NCBI RefSeq assembly: GCF_963678635.1
Contig: NC_087068.1
Span: 15,570,027 to 15,634,026 of the forward strand
Source of the DNA: Symsagittifera roscoffensis
Lineage: Eukaryota; Xenacoelomorpha; Acoela; Convolutidae
Length of the DNA: 64,000 bases
Direction of reading: 5' to 3'
Made by a program: the position numbers and the translations under genes. Position 1 is the first letter of the stretch; every line of letters begins with the position of its first letter. Of this stretch, positions 46,501 to 57,800 are shown piece after piece. The notes beneath the pieces are model-generated. The model worked only from the letters and a program-made list of their open reading frames with translations, did no database searches and was not told the origin of the DNA.

Positions 46501-49500
46501 ACCGATTGTCTTTTTTTCATTCAAGTTAAATGAATCGACCAAAATTTTTCTTTGACCAAAGTTGAAACAAAAGTTCGACCAGCCTAAAAATTTAACAGTG
46601 TTTTCACTTATCGAAAATTTATTGTATTTTGTTTTGTTTTGTTCACGTTCTTACATTGCTTGTTATTTTTTAATCACAATTATCACGTTTTTTTCATTTG
46701 GGTCAATTGAAAAATAATAAAAGACCAAAAAAGTTTTTTAGCAGCAGTTCTTTCATTTTTTCTGCAAATTTTGCGTAATTCAGAATCAAGTGAATTGGAC
46801 CGTTTTGAGAGTATAATTTAGGTCCAATTTTTATAAAATAAACCAAAATCTAGTAACAATCTGAGAAATTTTTTTTTCTACAATACTTTTTGTCGTAAAT
46901 AGACTCAGATTGAGAGAATTCCCGCACTCAGTAAAAGAGAAAATAATCGATTATGTTATAATTATAATCGTACTTTTAGCAAAATTATAATTAATAATAA
47001 GCGCCAATTTTAGATGTTTAAAAGATTTATAATCCATTATAATGATAACAATTTTGGTGACATTTTAATAAAATATAACCAATTATAATTGATTATAATT
47101 TTTTCGAAAATCTCTTATAATCTCTTATAATCTCTTATAATCTATTATAATCTATTATAATCTTTTATAATAGATTATAATCCCGTTTTCTGTCAAAATA
47201 AGATGATGGATTATGATTTAGCTATTCTGCATGAAAACACAGTAAAAATCAAGTAAACCAGGGCCGGATGGATTTTTCGAGCTCTCCCAAAGCACTTAAG
47301 AGACCCATTTTTGGCCAAATTTTGCTCGCCGCAGGCAATCTTTTGAAGGAACAGGCCAAAAATGGCTTTTTTAGGCATTTTTTTGGAAAAATTTCACCAA
47401 AAAATCGCGTTTTTTTTTGGCCCGCGCTCCCCCTCAAAATTAGTTTTTAGTGGCGCCAAAGGTTAAAGGGTCTGTCACCAAATATAGATGTCTCAAAACA
47501 GTAAAAGGAGGAACCCTTTGGGAATCCCTGAAAAAAGGCGTCCGCTCCCCCCCCCCCCCCTAAATCCGTCCTTGCAGTAAACAGTAAGAAAGTAAACAGT
47601 AAACAGTAAACAGTATGAAAAGAAACCAACTGAAAAGCACACAAAACAAAACAAAAATAGAAGGAAATGAAGCGAATACGTTTTTTGAATAAAATGGATT
47701 GTAATCGACTAAAATGGATTATAGTTCAATAAAATTTCAGAAATCATTTTTTCAAAAAATAATCGATTATAATAAAAAAAAAAAAATAAAAAAAAATTTA
47801 GCACGTGTCTTGTTAAACAAGAAAAGAAACGGAAAAAACAACAACAACCACAACAACATTGACATCTACTGCAACTATTGCGAATATTGCAACTATTGCA
47901 ACTATTGCAACAATTGCAACTATTGCAACAATTGCAACTATTGCAACTATTGCAGCTATTGCAACAATAGCAACTATCGCAACTATTGCAACTATTGCAA
48001 CTATTGCAACTATTGCAACTATCGCAACTATTGCAACTATTGAGGAGTTTGCCAACCCCGACACGAAATGATGAGGAGAAGCGACAGAGCGATAAGACCG
48101 CCGTCTTATTTTGGTTTTCGTGATCACTCGGAAGAAAATCCAAAAGAGGACACCGTTTCAGCGTCGCAGAGAGTTAGTGACGATGAACAAGAGGATTCAT
48201 ACAACGAAACCGTAGACAAAATAGAAATTGAAGAACAACATACTGGGGCGACTCAACAGCTTCGTGTTATGACCCTCAGTGAGCAAGACCATTATCCTGT
48301 CGTACCCATTACAGAAAACGTCACAAACTGTTTGTTTGACGCCTTTGGAGGGTCTCTCGACATATCTAAGGAAGTTCAAGAAACTGAATGGGGGAATAGA
48401 TGGAATGTGAGTGTGAACCTCCAAGGCAAACTGTATTTAGTCCCGGGGGGAAACATTGGCCGTAAATACGTTGATCTTTTAACGAAAGAAGTCTGCCGAT
48501 TGAACCAAAACGAATGTTCAGAACGACTTCTTGTCTTCAGCCGATTAATCTTACAGCGGGACCCAATGATAAAAACCACACGTGATGTGAGAGCTTTGAT
48601 AGGAAGACGGCTTGAAGACTGGGACAATAGTAAGTTCAATATTCTACTACAAGAAGCCAAACGATGTTCACAAAAACAACCGAGGAAACCTATGAAAAAA
48701 AACAGATCTGAAGACGAGCACACCGCAGTGGTTTTTGCACGAATGATGATGGAAGGGAAAGTTCGGTCTGCCATGCGTTGGTTGACAAGCAGATCTGGCG
48801 GAGGTCTGCTCCATCCAAATGACGAAGTTCTTGATCCCACAACAAAAACAAGAAAATTAGTCATTGACATTCTGAAAGAGAAGCATCCCGTAGCAAAACA
48901 GTCAAAAGAAGAAGCAAGAATACAAGTAGACAGCTTGCCTGAGTTAGAAACAGTAACCATCACTTCTTCTTGTATAGAAAAATTTGCGAGGTCAATGCAC
49001 GGTGGAGCCGGACCTTCAGGAACAGATTCGGAACACTGGAAAGACGCATTTCTTCGATTTGGAGGACACAGTTCGGCTTTGAGAGACGAAGTGGCAGCGC
49101 TGATCACAAAGATAGCTAACGAAATTATTCCATGGAACCAAATACGAGCATTGATGTCAGGTCGTCTGATCGCTTTGGACAAGTGCCCCGGAGTTAGACC
49201 AATTGGCATAGGTGAGTGTTTGCGAAGAGTAATGTGTAAATGTATGGCCGAAGCGACCAAAAAAGATCTCGAAGAAACCTGTGGATCTCAACAACTAGCT
49301 TGTGGTGTGAAAGCAGGAATAGAAGGAGCTGTACACGCAGTGGAGGAGTTGTTTAATAGCACCAAAGAGGACGGACATGGTCTTCTATTGATGGATGCCT
49401 CAAATGCATTCAATGCATTGAACAGGGAAACTGCTCTATGGAATGCTAGAATACTTTGGCCAAGGTGCTCACGATTTCTGTTCAACACATATAGAGGGTA

Positions 49501-51944
49501 TGCGCCGCTAATTGTTGCAGGAACGACAGAACTTCTTTTCAGTAGTGAAGGCACTACACAGGGTGATCCACTAGCGATGTTATTCTATGGGGTTTCATTG
49601 ATGCCATTGATTGAATCACTCAAAGACCGAGATAAGTATTTACAAACATGGTATGCAGATGATTCGGGAGCTCTTGGCGCACTAGAAAACCTGGTTGAAT
49701 GGTTGTCATCTTTGACTGAAAAAGGTCCGAAGTATGGCTATTACCCCGAGCCAAGCAAAAGCTTTTTCACCCGAACTTTGTTGAAAAAGCTCATCAATTG
49801 TTTGACAGGTTCGGCATCAGAATAGTTGAAGGTAGAAGATATTTGGGCAGATTTATTGGCTCTGATGAAGGCAAAATTCGTTTCACTACAAAAAAGGTCC
49901 AAGAATGGTTGGATTGTCTTAGCGAGTTGTCCAAAGTGGCAGAAAAAGAACCTCAAGCTGCTTTAGTTGGATTAACAAGATCACTGCAATGCGAATGGAA
50001 TTTTTTTCCAGAGAGTAGTCAAAGATACGTCGCAGTTGTTTGCTCCTATCGAGAAGATGTTGGAGGAAAATTTTTTGCCAAGCTTACTAGGAACTTCTAA
50101 TGTCACACACTCAGATCGTGTTTTGTATTCACTTCCTGTCAAAAGAGGGGGACTAGGTGTACGAAATCCAATAGAAGGTTCCAAACTAGCATTTTCCACT
50201 TCACGTGAAGCAACCGACTGTCTCGTGAGTTCGATCCTTAACCAAGATGATTTCGACCAAACACTACACAAAACAAAGATGAGAGAAGCAAGAAAAAATC
50301 ACGAGGAGAAACAAAATGCTGTGGACAAAGATAAACTCGATGAATTGCTTGCAGTTTTACCAGCAGATCAGAAACGAGCGATCCGGAGAATAATCGACAA
50401 CAACTGTTCCTTGTGGCTAACTTCGCTACCCTTGTTGAAAGATAATTTTGATTTGTCAGCCACAGAGTTCAGAGACGCTCTATGTGTCAGGTACAGAAAA
50501 CCACTCAAACGTTCTTTCTCGAGATGCGATGGATGTCAACAAGATTTTGACTTACAGCATGCACTTTCTTGCAAGAAGGGCGGACTGGTAACACTACGAC
50601 ACAACGAAATAAGAGACGCAGTGGGCGATCTTGCTTCAATTTTGTGGAAAGATGTGAAAAGAGAACCTGTCGTAAAAGAACCAGATATAGAAAATGGAAC
50701 CCCGGCACTAATTGCAGATCTTTCAGCTCGAGGGGTTTGGGATAGACAGTCGGCTGCGTCGTTCGACATCCGTGTTACAGACACTGACGGTCCATCTTAC
50801 CAAAACCGCAATCCCATGAATGTACTGAAAACTGCAGAGATTGAGAAAAAAAATAAGTATGGACCAGCTTGTGAAGAAAAGCACATGTCTTTCACTCCAC
50901 TTGTCACTTCAATAGATGGTGTTTTGGCACCGGAGTTCACGTTTTTCCTCAAACGACTAGCAGATGGTCTGGCATCAAAATGGGACCGCCCATATAGTCA
51001 TGTCATGTGCTGGGTGAGATGTAGAATTTCATTCGCTATACTAAGAGCAACCAACATTTGCATCAGAGGCACAAGATCCAAATGGCGATCCCTCGGCGTT
51101 GAGGACGGTTACACACTTGGAATGGCATTCTAAAAATTCACACGCTGTTAACTGGGGCTTTCATTGCGCATAACTGACTCCTATGATATTAGAATTTCGA
51201 CACCATTTGCATAATATTTCGAAGAATATGAGATGTTTGAAGATAAAAACACAGGATGACAACTGTGAACAAGCAATGAAAAACTTTTCCTTGCACCATT
51301 CGAAACCAATTTATTTTGATTTTAATTTGAAGAGAAAGATTGGGATTGTTTAAAGAGAACAAAAAAAAATTCTAATCGATTAAAATGTTTTTTTTTGTTT
51401 CGAAAGGTAGTTGCCTTATAATCTATTTTTATCGATCATAATCTCTTTTTTTGAAACTTATGGAGACTGACAATAAAAATCCATTATAATCTATTATTTT
51501 CTCTTTTTTTTTGAGTGCGGGTTTATTGTAAAGTTTTCTGTTGTTTTTGTTTTCACCTCCACTGCATGAGATTGTTTATGTTAAAATGCGCATTAAAAGT
51601 TCGTTAAACCGTGAAAGAATGCGGAATTTACTCTGACGAAAAATATCAAAATGTTTTCTTAAGAGGGCTCAAGAAAACATTTTCGAAAATACTTTTATAA
51701 TAAGTATTTGATTTATGCATAATTTTACGATTTCAAAGAATATTGATTTATGCATAATTTTAAAATTTAATAATAAGCCCTGTCAAAATTTAAAAACTAT
51801 GTTCGGCTGACTTTACCTTCGATCTAGTGTCGTGATTGGTTTCTGAGTAGTGTCTGGGAAATGGGTCTCGTTTGCCATGAATGTGTTCGAGACATAATCT
51901 TTCCACACATGTGTCTTGTACAATTCCGGCGATGAGGGCGACAT
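43424..51944 (-). CDS. unknown small basic protein, five exons, 207 residues
   Basis: Exons 51944-51817, 45378-45191, 44730-44618, 43932-43891 and 43576-43424 splice with phases 2, 1, 0, 0 into one 624-nt frame ending in TGA. I do not recognise the family. The product is rich in Pro, His, Arg and Lys, with no signal peptide, membrane helix or catalytic motif. Visible stretches are ELYKTHVWKDYVS, KEHVGHLPKQPWGRHRSYAG, GHMAVPEHLRPKAEAPV, GHKHFGSG, YPESPIKRSAEIPAASKRY and MDDIMAKYRQTTIAGYQKSN. The short Pro/Gly/aromatic motifs recall small microtubule-inner proteins of cilia and sperm, but that is only an impression. The agreement of four junction phases over 8.5 kb is the main support. Exon 4 (42 nt, with a GC donor) is the least certain part. 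Confidence 0.65.
43891..43932 (-). CDS. unknown gene, micro-exon 4 with GC donor
   Basis: Acceptor ATGCGTTTCAG/ATTG. The donor CAG/GCAAGT matches the strict consensus of GC-AG introns. 14 codons, IVHTNKSVDGRFSQ, phase 0 both sides. A longer version starting upstream in the same frame is possible. Confidence 0.45.
44140..44240 (+). repeat. fragment of the dispersed GGCGCC-type repeat
   Basis: GGTGAGAGCGTGCGCCAAGAA then a diverged AAAGTGCGCC...GGCTTTTTTGACGTG. It corresponds to the middle of the family. A second minus-strand fragment lies at about 45000-45175 (TAGATCGACC ... ATCTGCGCCGCAGGCAAATT ... GGGCGCTTTTTGG). Confidence 0.5.
44618..44730 (-). CDS. unknown gene, exon 3
   Basis: Acceptor ACCGCGGAG/TTAC, donor AATCCG/GTACAC (weak), 113 nt. 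Encodes TSIDANESARRRGYPES and IKRSAEIPAASKRYTPANP. If the weak donor is skipped the frame runs to a stop 8 codons on, so it could also be an alternative last exon. Confidence 0.55.
45191..45378 (-). CDS. unknown gene, exon 2
   Basis: Acceptor ACGATTATTAG/GTTCG, donor TTCTTAG/GTGAGA. 188 nt of GC-richer sequence than its surroundings. Encodes FVRYKEHVGHLPKQPWG through GIFPFPSFL. Confidence 0.75.
45523..46070 (-). repeat. dispersed element with internal GTCGA repeats, minus orientation
   Basis: On the minus strand it is built of diverged units such as GGTCGAGAAAGTCGAAACA and GGTCGAAGAACATTGTT, ending in ATAAATCGAGCGCCTCGAC at 45523. The same terminal sequence closes 62031-62275. Further decayed units occur to about 46590. 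It looks like the progenitor type of the 54.9-62.0 kb array. Confidence 0.65.
46590..47060. other. AT-rich intron stretch
   Basis: Inside intron 1 of the unknown gene. Nothing recognised. Confidence 0.45.
47060..47190. repeat. short tandem TCTYTTATAA / ATTATAATCGATTAT tract
   Basis: Several copies of a 10-nt TCTCTTATAA / TCTATTATAA unit. The related motif CGATTATAAT recurs near 47700-47780, 51370-51500 and 63560-63650, bracketing the RT element. Confidence 0.7.
47260..47575 (-). repeat. dispersed GGCGCC-type repeat, minus copy
   Basis: Reverse-oriented family member: GAGCTCTCCCAAAG, CGCCGCAGGCAATC, AACAGGCCAAAAATGGC, GCGCTCCCCCTCAAAATTAG, AGTGGCGCCAAAGG, then TAAATCCGTCCTTGCAG after a C-run at 47547-47560. 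Confidence 0.75.
47862..48042 (+). repeat. 9-nt tandem repeat (CAACTATTG)n ahead of the RT ORF
   Basis: About 20 units of CAACTATTG with few changes, ending 25 nt before the first Met of the RT reading frame. It may be part of the element's 5' region. The Ala-Thr-Ile and Asn-Cys frames it yields are artefacts. Confidence 0.9.
48068..49825 (+). pseudogene. RT-element ORF, N-terminal region and reverse transcriptase
   Basis: Starts MMRRSDRAIRPPSYFGF. About residues 290-400 contain GGAGPSGTDSEHWKDAF and VRPIGIGECLRRVM (fingers). Catalytic RT motifs: LLLMDASNAFNALNRE (D at about 443), EGTTQGDPLAM (about 494-504) and WYADDSGA (YADD at about 529-532), then GPKYGYYPEPSKS. The homologous frame leaves at about 49762; the last ~20 residues before the stop at 49825 are off-frame. 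Confidence 0.85.
49763..50100 (+). pseudogene. RT-element, middle segment in a shifted frame
   Basis: In frame -1 relative to the RT part, it continues the protein (HPNFVEKAHQLF, GIRIVEGRRYLGRFIG). A second shift near 50040 returns the sequence to the original frame, leaving the remaining codons to 50100 off-frame. Confidence 0.75.
50036..51133 (+). pseudogene. RT-element, thumb, zinc motif and restriction-like endonuclease
   Basis: Back in the RT frame: FAPIEKMLEENFLPSLLG, LPVKRGGLGVRNP, a zinc motif CDGCQQDFDLQHALSC (about 164-182 of this segment), RHNEIRDAVGDL, then ADLSARGVWDRQ and FDIRVTD (nuclease-like acidic residues, about 227-249) followed by EKKNKYG. The C-terminus is WVRCRISFAILRATNICIRG. 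It ends at a true stop at 51133. Confidence 0.8.
51134..51816. other. intron 1 of the unknown gene, between the RT element and exon 1
   Basis: AT-rich with several CGATTATAAT-like motifs and T-runs. This is the likely 3' end of the RT element, but no defined end could be placed. Confidence 0.45.
51817..51944 (-). CDS. unknown gene, exon 1
   Basis: ATG at 51944 (MSPSSPELYKTHVW...), donor CGAAG/GTAAAG at 51816, phase 2. A possible upstream acceptor TTTATTTTTTAG lies about 30 nt before the ATG, so a noncoding exon may precede it. A longer frame on this strand overlaps it but does not fit the next exon. Confidence 0.65.
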
Positions 51945-54650
51945 CTAGAGATAGCCGATTACTTGCTCTAAACAATCTAAAAAATAAACGAATAAACCTA
52001 AAGTTTATGATATCCATAAACTTTTTCCGCAATCTTTTCAGATTTTGTCAAAAAATGATGAACATTGGGAAAAAATCTGCTGTTGGGGAAAAAATCTGAT
52101 AAATTTATGTTGAAATTACCAATGGATACTTGAAAAAATAATGGAGCACTTCAAGGGCGGACAAATGACTTTTTCGAGTGCTGATTAAAAAATATAAGTA
52201 AGATAACTGAAACCACAGCAGTAACAAAATACAAGAAGATTAACAAAATTAATTCTTCGGTTTTAAGCCATTAATCTGCAAATAGCATCGTGGATTTTTA
52301 ATTTTACGTTTTTGTGGATGCGCAATAGAGTCAAGTTTCCGAAACGATATTGGAGCGATCTTAGATTTTCAGTAGTTTGACACTGTTTAAAGAGCCCTCA
52401 GCAGTGCAAATTGTCTGGAGCAAGGCAAAAAATGTGATCGCTAATTTGTAGCAATTTCTTAGGGAATGTGTGAAAACTTCTTTGTGAATATGCTGAGAGG
52501 GAAGCGCCCGCCGTATAATTTTCTAATTTCACCTTTGGCTAGATCAAGCAGCTACTGAAAGAACGCGTTTCTACCCTGGAAGAAGTTCAAGAATGAAAAA
52601 AAAACAGTAAAATGCAAGGAAAACTTCGATTTGAAATGGTTTCTTTCTAGAATTCATCAGCCCTCAATCTGTGCATGATCTAGTCTCCAAGCATTGGTAT
52701 GGACTTTTTGAAGGTACCACTGCCCTCATTGTCGCTCTCAGTGGAAGAGTGAGCTTATAAATCGAACATGAGCTGTCGAATGAGCTAGATCTAAAAAGGT
52801 CCCTTAAAGTGCAAACAATGCTGGAAGCCTTAGTCGCTCCTGGCAGATGCCTCATTGTTATTAGGCTAACCAGAAAGTCTGATTGCACCATACAAGCCAA
52901 TTAAGCACGGCATTTGGATGCACTTTCAGCAATTGTCAGTTTCTGATATCTTCTAATGTAGCTTCAATGGAAGGCTTGAGCTGGATTGAACTCTTGAGCT
53001 GGATTGAACTCGCTGGTAGAAGAATCTTGTGCCGCTTGACCCATCAGATGTCAGGTGAATTGATATCTTTTTTCTTAATTTGGTTGCAATAGCCCTATGA
53101 TCCCACAAAAAGTATCAGAACGCTTTGCAAACGACGGATAGTGTGATGATTTGCGAAATAGGGCAAAGGAACGTCTGTTGGATATTCATTGTGCTGGCAG
53201 CTTTGACGAGCAGAAGTGAGTTCCAGCGTCCAGATCAGCCAGAAGACAATTTTTTTAATGTGAGGTAGTTTTGGACTGGTTAATGTGAAAATGAAGTTCG
53301 GAGTCCAGCCCAGAGTGCATAGTTTTAAGTATACTGAATTAGGTTAACTATGAGACTATTTACAGCCGAAACTCTGGAAGGTACTGGGCTAGAGTCTAAT
53401 ATTGAGACCGATTTGAAACCTCAAAGTTAAACGCCTTCTCGTATATTTAAATTGTCTCGACCTATTTTTTTGTAGTCAATTACAATATCGCATTTTCTCA
53501 CTGGGGAAGTTTGACTCACTGAGTACCCAAACCCAAGAGGTAAATTATTTGAGGTGCTTTCACCCACTTTGAGCCACTCAAACCTTAAAATTTAAGTTAA
53601 GCCCAAAAATTTTCAAAAAAGGGGAGTAAGCTTGTCAAAGCATTTTTTTGTCAATGACCGCAGTTTTTCTTTTCGGTTGCCCAACGTTTTCAATTTCAAA
53701 ACCACTCACGTTTTTCCTTTCAATGTCGGCTCAGAAAAAAAATAAAATACAATTCAACTCAAACTTTTGTGTTATACTAAATAGTTTTAATTAATTTCCG
53801 CCGCGGGCTTAGCTTTTTAGGCCACTCGTAAGATGAAAAGAACGTACTTACGGTTTCAAAGCCACCTGATAATAAGCAAAGGTTGGTCCGAGATGACAAG
53901 CAATAAAAATAGAATTAAAAGCGTCTCAACCATATAAGAGCGTCTGTTCTAGCTATGGTTTAGTTATGGTCATATCATTTTATGACTATTACAGCCAATC
54001 CTTCAAACACTCAGACGGCCCGCAGGTGTTCAAAAACAACCGAAGTTCAACCAATAATAGTCGTGGCTATTTTTGAACACTTTGATCATAAATGATTAAA
54101 AAATATCATTTGACATGTAAAAAAAATAAAAAGACAAGCACCATATTTTTTTATGGTTCATTTAACAAATGCCAATTATTGCAATTAGTCGAGCAAAAAA
54201 CTGATTGCAAATGCGGACGTGGATATTTTGTGAAGGAAGACAAATTTTTTTATGAAGGGAACAAAGTTTCATCGGACAAAGCCACGAGTCATCGAACAAG
54301 GTCCGGAGAACTGGGCGATGGAACCGTTGATCTCAAACGTCCGAGTCTATTGTATTCATAGAGGTATTGAGGTAGGGTTAGTTTATCTTATCTAAACTTA
54401 TCTAAACACCTCTAATCTTACTTGGGTAAGTTTAAGCCTGAGCAATTTGGGGATAGCTTGCAAGTTTTTTTGATGAGTCTGTTGGTCTGAAAAAGAGATT
54501 TTTTATTGGACTTCTACACTCTAGGAATGTGATTGTCTCAAAATTTGATTTAAAAACAGGTAATTGCTTAAAATTTTTCATTTGCTTCTTTAAAGTTTGT
54601 TCATGTTCTTCGGTATAAAATTTGATAATTTTAGGGCATAGTACGGTCGA
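51945..54650. other. intergenic region upstream of the unknown gene
   Basis: No gene is supported. At 52660-52910 the plus strand reads, with one stop, a stretch like HWYGLFEGTTALIVALSG that loosely recalls the region before the catalytic motif of LINE reverse transcriptases; it is at best a decayed relic. The rest has short unrelated frames only. Confidence 0.4.
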
Positions 54651-54658
54651 GTGGAGTG

Positions 54659-54865
54659 CAGCCTGTATTTAGACAACCGCGTATTCATACTCGTCAGTAT
54701 TTAGACAAATACTGTATGAACCAATCAGAATCGAGAAAAGACATAAATAATCCAAAATAAATCATAATTATTTATTATTTCTTCTTTGTCTCGATTCTGA
54801 TTCGTTGAAACAGTATTTGTCTAAATACTGACGAGTCTGAATACGCGGTTGTCTAAATACTGCTA
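54659..54865. mobile_element. foldback/MITE-like element with ~80-nt inverted repeats
   Basis: Left arm GTATTTAGACAACCGCGTAT...CTCGTCAGTATTTAGACAAA...AATCAGAATCGAGA is mirrored by the right arm TCTCGATTCTGATT...TTTGTCTAAATACTGACGAG...ATACGCGGTTGTCTAAATAC. The arms differ at only a few sites, with an AT-rich loop of ~45 nt. No ORF. It ends 8-10 nt before the first unit of the large array. No clear target duplication. Confidence 0.8.
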
Positions 54866-54872
54866 TGTAACC

Positions 54873-57800
54873 GGTCGAATACAGTCGAAACAAAGTCAAG
54901 CACAGTCGAAACATAGGTCGAGTACAGTCAAAACAAAAGCCAAGCACAGTCGAAACATAGGTCGAGTACAGTCAAACGAAAGTCAAGCACAGTCGAAACA
55001 TAGGTCGAGTACAGTCAAAACAAAAGTCAAACACAGTCTAAACATAGGTCGAGTACAGTCAAAACAAAAGCCAAGCACAGTCGAAACATAGGTCGAGTAC
55101 AGTCGAAACAAGGGTCAAACACAGTCTAAACATAGGTCGAGTACAGTCAAAACAAGGGTCAAACACAGTCTAAACATAGGTCGAGTACAGTCAAAACAAG
55201 GGTCAAACACAGTCTAAACATAGGTCGAGTACAGTCAAAACAAAGTCAAGCACAGTCGAAACATATGTCGAGTACAGTCAAAACAAAAGTCAAGCACAGT
55301 CGAAATATAGGTCGAGTACAGTCAAAATAAGGGTCAAACACAGTCTAAACATAGTTCGAGTACAGTCAAAACAAAAGCCAAGCAGAGTCGAAACATAGGT
55401 TGAGTACAGTCAAAACAAGGGTCAAACACAGTCTAAACATAGGTCGAGTACAGTCAAAACAAGGGTCAAACACAGTCTAAACATAGGTCGAGTACAGTCA
55501 AAACAAGGGTCAAACACAGTCTAAACATAGATCGAGTACAATCAAAACAAGGGTCAAGCACAGTCGAAACATAGGTCGAATACAGTCAAAACAAAGTCAA
55601 GCACAATCGAAACATAGGTCGAGTACAGTCAAAACAAGGGTCAAACACAGTCTAAACATAGGTCGAGTACAGTCAAAACAAAAGCCAAGCACAGTCGAAT
55701 CATAGGTCGAGTACAGTCAAAACAAGGGTCAAACACAGTCGAAACATAGGTCGAGTACCGTCAAAACAAGGGTCAAACACAGTCTAAACATACGTCGAGT
55801 ACAGTCAAAACAAGGGTCAAACACAGTCTAAACATAGGTCGAGTACAGTCAAAACAAGGTTCAAGCACAGTCGAAACATAGGTCGAGTACAGTCAAAACA
55901 AAGTCAAGCACAGTCGAAACATAGGTCGAGTACAGTCAAAACAAAAGTCAAGCACTGTCGAAACATAGGTCGAGTACAGTCAAAACAAAGTCATGCACAG
56001 TCGAAACATAGGTCGAGTACAGTCAAAACAAAAGTCAAGCACAGTCGAAACATAGGTCGAGTACAGTCAAAACAAGGGTCAAACACTGTCTAAACATAGG
56101 TCGAGTACAGTCAAAACAAGGGTCAAGCACAGTCGAAACATAGGTCGAGTACAGTCAAAACAAGGGTCAAACACAGTCCAAACATAGGTCAAGTACAGTC
56201 AAAACAAAAGTCAAGCACAGTCTAAACATAGGTCGAGTACAGTCAAAACAAGGGTCAAGCACAGTCGAAACATAATTCGAGTACATCCAAAACAAAGTCA
56301 AGCAAAGTCGAAACATAGGTCGAGTACAGTCAAAACAAAAGTCAAGCACAGTCGAAACATAGGTCGAGTACAGTCAAAACAAAAGTCAAGCACAGTCGAA
56401 ACATAGGTCGAGTACAGTCAAAACAAAGTCAAGCACAGTCGAAACATAGGTCGAGTACAATAAAACAAAAGTCAAGCACAGTCGAAACATAGGTCGAGTA
56501 CAGTCAAAACAAGAGTCAAACACAGTCTAAACATAGGTCGAGTACAGTCAAAACAAGGGTCAAGCACAGTCAAAACATAGGTCGAGTACAGTCAAAACAA
56601 GGGTCAAACACAGTCCAAACATAGGTCGAGTACAGTCAAAACAAAGTCAAGCACAGTCGAAACATAGGTCGAATACAATCAAAACAAAAGTCAAGAACAG
56701 TAGAAACATAGGTCGAGTACAGTCAAAACAAGGGTCAAACACAGTCTAAACATAGGTCGAGTACAGTGAAAACAAGGGTCCAGCACAGTCGAAACATAGG
56801 TCGAGTACAGTCAAAACAAGCGTCAAACACAGTCCAAACATAGGTCAAGTACAAGCAAAACAAAAGTCAAGCACAGTCTAAACATAGGTCGAGCACAGTC
56901 AAAACAAGGGTCAAGCACAGTCGAAACATAATTCGAGTACAGTCAAAACAAAGTCAAGCACAGTCGAAACATAGGTCGAGTACAGTCAAAACAAAAGTCA
57001 AGCACAGTCGAAACATAGGTCGAGTACAGTCAAAACAAAAGTCAAGCACAGTCGAAACATAGGTCGAGTACAGTCAAAACAAAGTCAAGCACAGTCGAAA
57101 CATAGGTCGAGTACAATGAAACAAAAGTCAAGCAGAGTCGAAACATAGGTCGAGTACAGTCAAAACAAGGGTCAAACACAGTCTAAACATAGGTCGAGTA
57201 TAGTCAAAACAAGTGTCAAGCACAGTCAAAACATAGGTCGAGTACAGTCAAAACAAGGGTCAAACACAGTCCAAACATAGGTCGAGTACAGTCAAAACAA
57301 AGTCAAGCACAGTCGAAACATAGGTCGAATACAATCAAAACAAAAGTCAAGAACAGTAGAAACATAGGTCGAATACAATCAAAACAAAAGTCAAGAACAG
57401 TAGAAACATAGGTCGAGTACAGTCAAAACAAGTGTCAAACACAGTCCAAACATAAGTCGAGTACAGTCAAAACAAATTTAAGCACAGTCCAAACATAGGT
57501 CGACTACAGTCAAAACAAAAGTCAAGCACAGTTAAACATAGGTCGAGTACAGTCAAAACAAGGGTCAAGCACAGTCTAAACATAGTTCGAGTACAGTCAA
57601 AATAAGGGTCAAACACAGTCTAAACATAGGCCGAGTACAGTCAAAACAAGGGTCAAGCAGAGTCGAAACATAGGTCGAGTACAGTCAAAACAAGGGTCAA
57701 ACACAGTCCAAACATAGGTCGTGTACAGTCAAAACAAAAGTCAAGCACAGTCTAAACATAGGTCGAGTACAGTCAAAACAAGGGTCAAGCACAGTCTAAA

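Larger units (their letters stand above)
48068..51133 (+). mobile_element. broken non-LTR retrotransposon with RT and restriction-like endonuclease
   Basis: About 3.07 kb of coding sequence (~1,020 codons) on the plus strand, antisense in intron 1 of the unknown gene. Order: basic N-terminal region; RT with catalytic motifs; a CxxC...HxxxxC zinc motif; and a PD-(D/E)XK-like segment. This RT-then-zinc-knuckle-then-nuclease layout matches the restriction-like-endonuclease LINEs (R2, NeSL, CRE, Hero type). The frame changes twice (near 49762 and near 50040), so the copy is dead as sequenced. No poly-A tail, LTR or clear target duplication was found, so true ends are unknown. Confidence 0.8.

Noticed and set aside
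47709-48127. Cys/Asn-rich and Ala-Ile-rich frames around the 9-nt repeat
   Set aside because: Six-frame by-products of (CAACTATTG)n.
54092-54361. 89-codon plus-strand frame before the foldback element
   Set aside because: No recognisable domain, no splice context, low-complexity Lys-rich start.
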